From assembly GCF_016545825.1 (NCBI RefSeq), contig NC_052617.1, positions 878,001 to 942,000 on the forward strand: DNA of 64,000 nucleotides, given 5' to 3'. The notes under the pieces were generated by a model that had not been told where the DNA came from, did no database searches, and was given only the letters and a program-made list of their open reading frames with translations. The stretch comes from Eucalyptus grandis. Taxonomy: Eukaryota; Streptophyta; Magnoliopsida; Myrtales; Myrtaceae. Below are positions 55,398-64,000 of the stretch, piece by piece; position 1 is the stretch's first letter, and every line of letters begins with the position of its first letter. The position numbers and the translations under genes are program-made.

Positions 55398-56226
55398 TTG
55401 AACGCGAAAAAGTACTGAAAAAGCCTTTGGTCACGTATTAAGAGCAGTTTCCGAACGAAAACCCAAATGCCCTCAAATAATGAAAACTTGCAATATCTTT
55501 CTTTCTTGTGTAGAAATGAAAATTCTTATCCAAAGAATAAGAGAAGTAAGAGAATACTAATATTTTTTTCGGCCGAAGAGAATACTGATATTTAACAACT
55601 AAAACATTCTCAATCTTTTTGTTTCTCCAAAAAATTGATATTGCACCTCTCTTAGTCTTTTAAAAAAAGAGTTCAAAATATGTAGCACTCTCTATAGTTA
55701 TCAATTCATAAAAATACCTTTTGGAAGTAAATTTTACACGATATTATTTGAGGATCCTTATTTTGATCAATAAGAAAATAACTTCATAATTGCCTTTATA
55801 TGTAAGAGTACACGTAAAATTTAGAGTTGGGAGACTTATCGAAATGATTAATTCTAGTATCATTCACGTCAGTGACAACAAAATAAAAGAGATAATTTAA
55901 TGAATGATATCACATGTTAATTCTAAATTTTTCGATCACTTATATTAGTTAAAAAAGGATAATTAATAAATTACGTATCTCTTTTGCACATGGGAATTCA
56001 TGATCATTTAGACATATTCTCATGCAATCTGTTATTATGTCTATAGGGAATTAAAGAAGGCAGTTATGGTTTCTGTCCCTTGGAAATTGATGGAGCAAAC
56101 GGAATCTCTCAAATGTTTTTTAAAGCAAGTTTTAATTCTTAAATGAACAAAATAAAAGTTTGAGAACTATGTAAATGGCACAAGGACCCTATCGTTACTA
56201 TCCTATTAATTGTAAATTTCAAACTA
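55398..56226. other. Non-coding spacer upstream of NLR3
   Basis: Matches 8,690-9,511. At about 55,551-55,592 AGAGAATACT occurs twice around a short TTTTTTCGGCCGA, which may be an excision footprint. No genes were seen. Confidence 0.5.
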
Positions 56227-59200
56227 CAAAACCACGCAAGTTGTGTAATCAATACGGAAATATTCCAAATGTAAACGAGTCAAAGTATTGGAGATTCGAT
56301 CATAAGCTACTTGTTAGAAGTAGTAGCCTAACATAAATATTTTGTAATCAATATATGCACAAAGAACAAAATGTTGCTGCTTTAATCTCCATGGAATGTA
56401 ACTTTAAGTTCAATGTAACATGGCCACTCAGCCCAAGCAGGTGTGAGTGTTCCCATTTTTTTCTCCAAAATCACCAATGTGCATGAATAAGTTTACTGAT
56501 GTGGAGGTCGACTGAAGTGAACTCCCAACAATTTTGATATTGCCATGTCGTGGAGGTCGACACCCAACATTTGCAAGAACCCACGCATCTCTTCTTTCAT
56601 ATAACCTAATTTTTGCACCAGTGTTATCTTCTTATTGGGTCAATTCTACTTGCACTTGCCACAATTTTGATTTCCTCTCATCAACATAACAACGAATGAG
56701 AGTCAAGATTTCGACTTTTGTGTAAATGGAACCGCTGTAGACTATTATTACTCTTGGTTTTTCATTGTAATGTTGATTATGATTTCCTCTCTTAATATGA
56801 CTGACGTTTTCTCTTATGTTTGACAAACAATGTTAATGCAGCACCACACCGCCATAATGGAACAAGATTGAAAAACAATAAGGGAGAGGAAGAAGGAGGG
56901 GGAGGGAGAGGAGGGGGCACGGGGTTGGGGGAGAGGGGGAAGGCCGGGGGAGAGGGTGTGCCAACACACTTTTTGTTCTTTTTCTCTTGAGACCGAATCT
57001 GCCAAGTTGAAAATGGAAATGTTTTCTTGATCCGTTGTGGGGATGGAATCGACCCAATAAAAAGATAACACAGGTGCAAATGTTTGGTGGGGTGCAAGAA
57101 AAACACGTGGGGTCCACCTAAAGAGAAAAAGATGATAGACCCAAAAATTGCAGTCGCATCGGCCTTGATCGCAACCCAAACGTTTGGTAGTGTGAAAGGA
57201 AAAGACGCGTGGGGACCCAAAAAAAGAGACTAAATGAGGAAAAAAGAGGATAGATCCAAAAATTGCGGTCGCATCAATCCCAAAACTGCGTAAATTTCGA
57301 ATATGATGTGACAAATTTGATCGGTAATTATTTTCATATTAATTATTTATCTATGTCTAAATAATAAATGATTTATTGACAAATAATTATCTACATTGCT
57401 TAGAATAATTAATCAATAAAGAATATTTTCATAATCAATAACCTTCTATCCGTAAAGTTACTTTCGTAAATAATATAAGTAATCATTTTTCACGAAAGTG
57501 TTTTTCAAATTATTGATTTTATTTAAAATATTATTATTATTAACATTTTATTCGTAATATTTTCATCAAAGAAGAATATACTTTTCATTCGTTTTGTTGA
57601 TGTAAATTATACAAACATTCATTTTTGGCAAAGTATTTTTCCAAACATTGAGTTTCAGGTTTTGCTATTACAAGTTTACCTAATAACCATGAAAATGTAC
57701 ACATTAATGGGGTTTCCATGAATGCATATGAAATGCTTCATCGCTGTGGCAAAATACGAAGGAAAAGCAAGAATTGTCCATACTGACTGTAACTTGATAG
57801 AAAAGCTGAAGTTCAATTTCACCGCACCCGAAAGATTTTACACCTGCTCTACTTCTGTCAACTTAAAAAGAAGGACAGGGCGAAGAAATTACTTGATGAC
57901 GAGCTGGTCGATTTTTGTGGAAACTTTGATATGTAATTCAAATAAGAAAGGTAAAGGCCAACCACTGAGATCCACAAACCACTGTTATGCTCTAACATTT
58001 TGCTTTCTGACACCAAGCAAATGAAGTGACAAACATAGATGAAGATATACTCTTGCCAAGGGCGCCAAGGAAACTTGAAGGCAAAATTGGAAGGGGAATA
58101 CAGATGTTCAAACTCTGATAAGATACCTGATCAGTTTAATAAGAGTGTCATGAGCCTCACTATTTTACCTTTCAAGATTTTATTTAACATGTTACTTGTG
58201 CTTGGACACGAACGGCGCTTATGATAACGTTTCCGTTCCAATGAACAATTTTTGAACATAAATAGTTTTTTGTTTTTGTTTCTGTTCCCGAGAATAATTT
58301 ATGAGTATAATAATGTGCTTAGTAACTACACAAAATTTATATTCCTGGAAAGAAATGCGTTTCATAAAATTATATAATTTTGTTATTTCTTTTAGTTTTT
58401 TTAATATTTTATTATATTTTTCTTTTTTTTCTTCTTTCTTTTCTCTCCTTCTTCCTCTCTGTGGCCGACCTGGTGGGCGAGGTTTGGTGAGCTCGTTGAG
58501 CCTCGCCCGACCATTGGTAGGCCAAGCCTTAGCGAGCCACCGGCGAGGCTCGGCCTCGCCTCGCTGGTCTTGGCGAGCTCGAGCTCGCCCAGCCCAAGCG
58601 AGGTCGAGCCTTGCTGTGCCTAGCCCAGCCACGGAGAGGCTTGGCCGACGAGCCTCGCCATGGCGTGGCGTCTCTAGGTCCGGCGACCCTCCGGCAAAGG
58701 TTGCCGGCCTCGTCGGCCAAATACCGCACCACCATGGCCAAGGTCTGGCGACCGGCCAAAAGAAAAAGAAAAGAAAGAGAAGAAAAGAAAAAGGAGAGAG
58801 AGAGAGAGAGAGAGAAACATTGTTTCTCGAATTGTTTTTGGGAACAAGAAGTAACTTTTTTTCTACTTTTTTTTTGTTCCAAATCTGTTAAAGGAACATA
58901 AACACTTTTTACCAAACAAGGCCTAAGAGTCTTTGTACTTTATGTTGCTCCCAACATGGATTCCATTCTAAAACCATTTCATATGACGTATCCAAGCATC
59001 TTAACTAATATAAAGAATTCCTAATATCTGTTAAGAACAAAGCATGCTACAATAAAAGAGGAGTACTTAACATTCCTGGCAATATTCTTTCAAAAGCTAG
59101 CGTTACATCAGATTTTGACCAAACAATTGTCATGAATTGCACTGCAAATTAATAGTGTGATGACCACTCAAGGCTACAACTTCACGAAACAAGAAGTTGC

Positions 59201-59518
59201 AAGTTTAAATGATGGACATCAAGATTGGTGAAAAAATTTAAGTTAACTAGTGTTCAAACACACTATCTAAGAGACCATGACAAGGTTTGATTTGAGGATT
59301 GAATTACCATTATGTGACGAGTTTGCATTAACATGGAAACATGTCATGTCTTAGAAGCTATTCTCTATCTTTGAGATGCCATATTTCAGAAGGCACACAT
59401 TTTTTGAAAACGCTATGTCTACCTTTACTGCCATAATCATTTAGGAAATAATAACGACGGCGACGATAGTAAGAAGTTTTATTGTAAATTTGAAATTACA
59501 TAACAATGAAACATGGTT
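56227..59518. repeat. Tandem array unit B1 (3.3 kb including an inserted element)
   Basis: Counterpart of A1, with the same G-rich tract (56,895-56,958) and GTGGGGTCCAC (57,107-57,117). Without the 0.7-kb insertion at 58,214-58,923 it is about 2.6 kb, as A1. No conserved coding frame. Confidence 0.6.
58214..58923. mobile_element. ~0.7-kb MITE-like element inside unit B1
   Basis: Absent from the same place in units A1 (11,512) and B2 (60,727). The ends GGCGCTTATGATAACG and, inverted, GGCCTTGTTTGGTAAA are imperfectly similar, followed by a further inverted pair around CTGTTCCCGAGAAT. The middle is GC-rich and repetitive. No transposase. Resembles the common plant GGCCTTGTTTGG class (possibly PIF/Harbinger-like), but a clean target duplication is not visible. 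Confidence 0.5.
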
Positions 59519-61360
59519 AGGTTAACCGCGTAAGCTGTCATTGATACATAAATATTCCAGATGTAAAAAAAGTCAAATTACTGGAGATCTCCATCTTTGT
59601 ATTCCAAATAGGTTGATGCAAACAGGGTTGCTCCCCTTCATTTAGGAAAAAAAAATCAATTACTTATGCCCAAAAAAAGTAGAAACAAAAAAGAAGAAGT
59701 AATAAGAGTAGCTTAATACGTCAAGAGCAAGAATATTTTTTCTTCAATATATGCACAAGGAACGAAATGTTGCTGCTTTAATTTCCATGGAATACAAAGA
59801 GAAGTTCAACGAAACATGACCACCTAGCCTAAGTAGGAGTGAGTGTTCCCATTTCTTTTCTTCAAAACCGTCATTGTGCATGAATAGGCTTACTGCTGTG
59901 GAGGTTGATTGAAGTGAACTCCCCACAACTTTGAGATTGCCGGGCCGTGGAGGTCTTTCATGCTAGCCAATATTTGTAAGGACCCAAGCGTATTTCTTTC
60001 ATATCACCAAACAATTGCACCTGCTTTATCTTCTCACCGGGTCAAGCCCAATCACACTTGCGATAATTTGATTTCCTCCCATGATATGGAATTGCTGAGG
60101 ACCATTACACTGATTTTTTCTTGTAATGTTGATTATGATTTCCTCCCTAATTTGACTAATGTTTTTTTTCTTTTCAGATATGTAATGTTGATGTAGCACT
60201 GCATGACCGACATATCAGAAAACAGGGATGGAGAACACACTTTTTGTTCATTGTCTCTTGTGATCGAATTCTGGCAAGTGGAAATGGAATCGACTAAAAA
60301 GAAAAAGAGGATAGGACAAACGTGTGCAAATGTTTGGTGGTGTTAAAGACGCGTGGGGTCCACAAAAATGGGGCTAAAGAGAAAAAGATGATAGACCCAA
60401 AAACAGCATGCTTACGACTTGGCCCGTGGATCACGTAGAAAGGGGAAGCCACCTGCTGCAGGCCCTGTGCAAGTGAAAATGATCTGAAACTTCAACATCT
60501 GATGCTGCCTAGTAGACACAAAAAGTGTGTTTAGACCTATCGAGATCAACAATCGATGTCTTCAAACGCAGTTTCCAACATCCAGCAGCGAGATGCTCAT
60601 ATAAACTTAGAATATCCCGCAAGTCATAAAGAGAGCATGTCAGCCGACCAGTTTAATGGGAGTAGCCATGAACCTTTATTGTTTTCCCTTTCAAGAATTT
60701 ATTTAGCATGTTGCTTGTGCTGGGACATAGTAAGAGTCTTTGTACTTTTTGTTGCTCCCATCATGAATTCCATTCTGAAACCATTTCATATTATGTATCC
60801 AAGCATCTCAGCCAATATGAAGAATTCCTAATATTTGTTAAGAACAAAGCACGCCACAGTAAAAGAGGAATGCTTAACACTCTAGCAATATTCTCTAAAA
60901 AGCTAGTGTTATAACAGATTTTGACCAAACAATTGTCATGGATTGCACTGCAAATTAATAGCGTGATGACCACTCAAGAAAGGCAACAACTTCATGAAAT
61001 GAGCAAGCTCATCAACAAGAAGTTGCAATTTTAAATGATGGACATCAATATTGGTAAAAATTAAGTTAGCTAGTGTTCAAACACACTATCTAAGAGACCA
61101 TGAAAAGGTTCAATTTGAAGATAGAATCATCATTATGTGACAAATTTGCATCAATATGGAAATGTCATGTCTTAGAAGCTATTCCATGTCTTGAGATGCC
61201 ATATTTCATAAAGGCACATATTTTTTGAAAAAGTTTTGTTGGCCTTTACCGCTATAATAATTTACCAATAAAATGAAATTTAGGAAGTGGTAGGACGACA
61301 ATAACAGTAACAAATTTATTGTAAATTTCGAACTACATAAAAATGCAACATAATTAGATT
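59519..61360. repeat. Tandem array unit B2 (1.84 kb)
   Basis: Extra unit with no counterpart in block A; carries GTGGGGTCCAC at 60,353-60,363. Sequence order follows the other units. No coding frame supported. Confidence 0.6.
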
Positions 61361-63130
61361 AACCGTGGAAGTTGTCATCGATACGGAAATATTCCAAATT
61401 GGAGATGTGATTATAGGCTACTTGTCGGTTTGATCTTTGTATTCTAAACAATGCAAATGAGTGTTCCCCTTCATTTAAAAAAAAAAATCAATTACTTATG
61501 CCCCGTTAAGTACTCACTCTTTTCAAAGGGAAAAAAACATAAACAAAAAAGAAGAAATAGGAGTAGCTTAACATGTCAAAGAACATGAATATTTTTTCAT
61601 CAATATATGCACACGTAACAAAATATTGCTGTTTTAATTTCCATGGAATGGAAAGAGAAGTTGTACATAACAAGGCCACTTAGCCCAAGCAGGAGTGAGT
61701 GTTCCCATTTCTTTTCTTCAAAACCATCATTGTGCATGAATAGGCTTACTGCCGTGGAGGTTGATTGAAATGAACTCCTGATGACTTTGAGAGGTCTTTC
61801 ACGCCACCCAACATTTACAGGGACCCCACGCCTCTTTCTTTCACGTCACTAAATAATTGCACCTGCTTTATCTTTTTATTGGGTCAATTCCGATCCCACT
61901 TCCTCCCATAATATGGAATCGCTGAGGACCATTACACTATTTTTTTTTCTTGTAAGGTTGATTATGATTTCCTCTGCAAATTTGACAATTTTTTTTTTTT
62001 TTTGCAGATATGTAATGCTGATGTAGCATCACGTGATCATCATATCGAAAAACGGGGATGGAGAACACATTTTTTGTTCATTTTCTCTCGTGATTGAGTT
62101 CTAGCAGGTGGAAATGGAATTGACTAAAAAGTAAAAGAGGATAGGACAAGCGCATACAAACGTTTGGTGGTGTCGAAGACGGGGGTCCACAAAAAAGGGC
62201 CTAAAGAGAAAAAAGAGGATAGACCCAAAAACAGCAGGTTTATGACCTGACTCGTAAATCACGTAGAAGGGGAAGCCACCTGCTGCAACCTCCGTGCAAG
62301 TGAAAATGATCTAAAACTTCAACATTTGATGTGGCCTGGTAGACACAGAAGTGTATTTAGACCCACGAAGATCAGCAACCGACGTCTTCAAACGCAGTTT
62401 CCAACATCCAGCAGCGAGATGCTAATATAAACTTAGAATATCCTGCAAGTCATAATGAGAGCATATCAGCTGACCAATTTAATGGAAGTAGCCATAAGCC
62501 TCAGTTGTTTTACCTTTCAAGAATTTAAGTTCAGTTCTTATTAAGGAAAATCTGGGAAGAGTCCTCGTACTTTCCGCTACTCCCAACATGGATTCCATTC
62601 TGAAACCAGTCCATGCAATGTATCCAAGCGTCTCAACCAATATCAAGAACTGCTAATTTCTCTTAAGAACAAAGCATGTCACAGAAAAAAAGGAATACTT
62701 AGCCAGTCAAAACGCTCCCAACAATATTCTTTCAAAAGCTAGTGTTATACCAGATTTGACCAAACAATTTTCATGGATTGTACTCAAAATTAATAGCGTG
62801 ATGACCACTTAAGAAAGGCTACAACTTCCTGAAACAAGCAAGCTCGTCAATAAGAAGTTGCAAATTTGAATGATGGACATCAACATTGGGGAAAAAATTT
62901 AAATTAGCCAGTGCTTCGATACACTATTTAAGAGACCATGACAAGGTTTGACTTAAGGAAAGAATCACCACCGTGTGAAGAGTTCACATTAACTTGGAAA
63001 CATGGCATGTCTCTATTTAAAAAAGTTTTTCCGTGTCTTTAAGATGTCACATTTCAAAAAGGCACATACTTTTTGAAAATGCAATGTCTACTTTTACTAA
63101 CTGCTTTCACTGACATTAAAATTCACCAAT
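61361..63130. repeat. Tandem array unit B3 (1.8 kb)
   Basis: Nearest to A2 but without its internal deletion; the palindrome is reduced to GGGGGTCCAC near 62,183. The shared tail continues to 63,423. Confidence 0.6.
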
Positions 63131-63423
63131 AAAAAGAGATGGTGGTGAATATGTTTCGCATAGTTTAATAAATAAATAAAAAAAACAACAGAATTTCTCA
63201 CTCAAACAGCTCTCAATTTTCCATTACGCATGGAAATGAGTCATATTCAACTCACTAAATGTATAAAATCTTAGACAAAATTCATCTTCTTATAGAGAAA
63301 AAGTGAGAAAATGTTATACAATGCTTATCTTATTGTTCCACCTTTCCATGACACAAAAGAAGGGTGCGTTCTTGATTGCAAAACACATTGAAGACATGCA
63401 CATAGTTCATATGCAGCGTTAAA

Positions 63424-64000
63424 CAAAAAACTAAACTCATTTTGCTCAATCCAGAAGTGCACAAATTTTAGTCCTAATGGAATTCTCTATCTCACATGCA
63501 CTGTTCATAAGTCATAGCTTAAGAATTTTGCACATCTAAACCTTTATGACGAACTCTTCCAAGCACAAGATGAATGGTGACCAACTCATGTTTGGTTCAA
63601 TCATCCTTGTTTGGGCTTGCATCTTAACTTGTTCAAAGGGTTTTGTTTGGTATTTAATGATCTTACATTGCACGTAGCATGTTTCTGAAAGGTTAATTTA
63701 AACATGAACCAAACGTGAAATTGAATGAGTCTTGCCCATTAAATCCTAATCCGGTTTATGGTGGTCTCGATTGCCTATCGTTTTCACCATAAACAGCATG
63801 AGCGTTCGATCCTTGAGATGACTGCATGTTTATCATAAATTGGAGCATTTCAGGGTACATTGGATTCCTCATATAAAGTGCATAGAACCAAAAGGAAAGG
63901 AGGTCCCCAAATAACATTTCTGGGCAACATTTCTGATGCCAATAATAATAGCATCATATGACTAAAAAAAGGAAAAAGGGAGTTAACCTAATAACATAAT
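63424..64000. other. Right edge beyond the duplication
   Basis: Similarity to block A stops after ATATGCAGCGTT (63,423), where block A continues into the NLR fragment. The remaining 577 bases show no coding frame, repeat or element end that I recognise. Confidence 0.5.

Noticed and set aside
55191..55434. Antisense frames with Lys-Thr or Glu-Asn repeats
   Set aside because: Produced by the GTTTTC microsatellite.
58219..58915. Frames up to 196 codons rich in Arg, Ser and Leu
   Set aside because: Fall within the GC-rich repetitive middle of the MITE-like element and lack any known domain.

Overview
Plant nuclear DNA, most likely from a woody eudicot. The protein style recalls Myrtaceae such as Eucalyptus, but that is recall and not proof. 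The evidence for a plant is coiled-coil NLR resistance genes, plant-type 2-oxoglutarate oxygenase exons with introns, Ty1/copia elements with initiator-Met primer sites, a PPR gene fragment and AT-rich flanks. No bacterial operon, rRNA, tRNA or CRISPR was seen.

The window is a disease-resistance (NLR) cluster built by repeated segmental duplication. Block A (about 549-13,733) holds a broken 2OG-Fe(II) oxygenase (1,532-3,600), an oxygenase exon fragment (4,649-5,020), NLR1 (minus, 5,259-8,336) and a two-unit non-coding tandem array (9,512-13,470). It is followed by a 180-base NLR scrap, NLR2 (minus, 14,047-16,916, one frameshift), and Rab geranylgeranyltransferase-alpha and unknown exon fragments (17.3-18.3 kb). 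A stretch not seen elsewhere in the window lies at 19.3-21.6 kb. Block C (about 22.1-43.28 kb) repeats the oxygenase (23,481-24,739), then has only the first codons of a lost NLR (27,244-27,292) and a second copy of the 17-19 kb fragments. Two LTR retrotransposons have split this block: a 9.6-kb copia element (27,641-37,209) and a 3.7-kb gag-only element (38,987-42,727). Block B (43.28-63.42 kb) repeats block A: oxygenase (44,284-46,381), oxygenase fragment (51.7 kb), NLR3 (minus, 52,270-55,083) and a three-unit tandem array (56.2-63.1 kb). A 3.6-kb hAT-like DNA element carrying pieces of a PPR gene (47,286-50,928) has inserted into it.

NLR1 and NLR3 have full-length open frames and share a TATA plus W-box arrangement; NLR2 is truncated in its LRR and has a different upstream region. 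All three oxygenase copies are broken. The large insertions have exact target-site duplications and an unoccupied paralogous site elsewhere in the window, so the order of events can be read.

The most unexpected signal is at 27.3-43.3 kb. Compared with paralogous sequence, many CAG/CTG trinucleotides there read CG, CGG or CCG. This affects both the retroelements and the flanking duplicate. It suggests either base-calling error at CHG-methylated sites or a CHG-directed mutation process, so frameshifts in that stretch should be treated with caution. No clearly new biochemical system was found.
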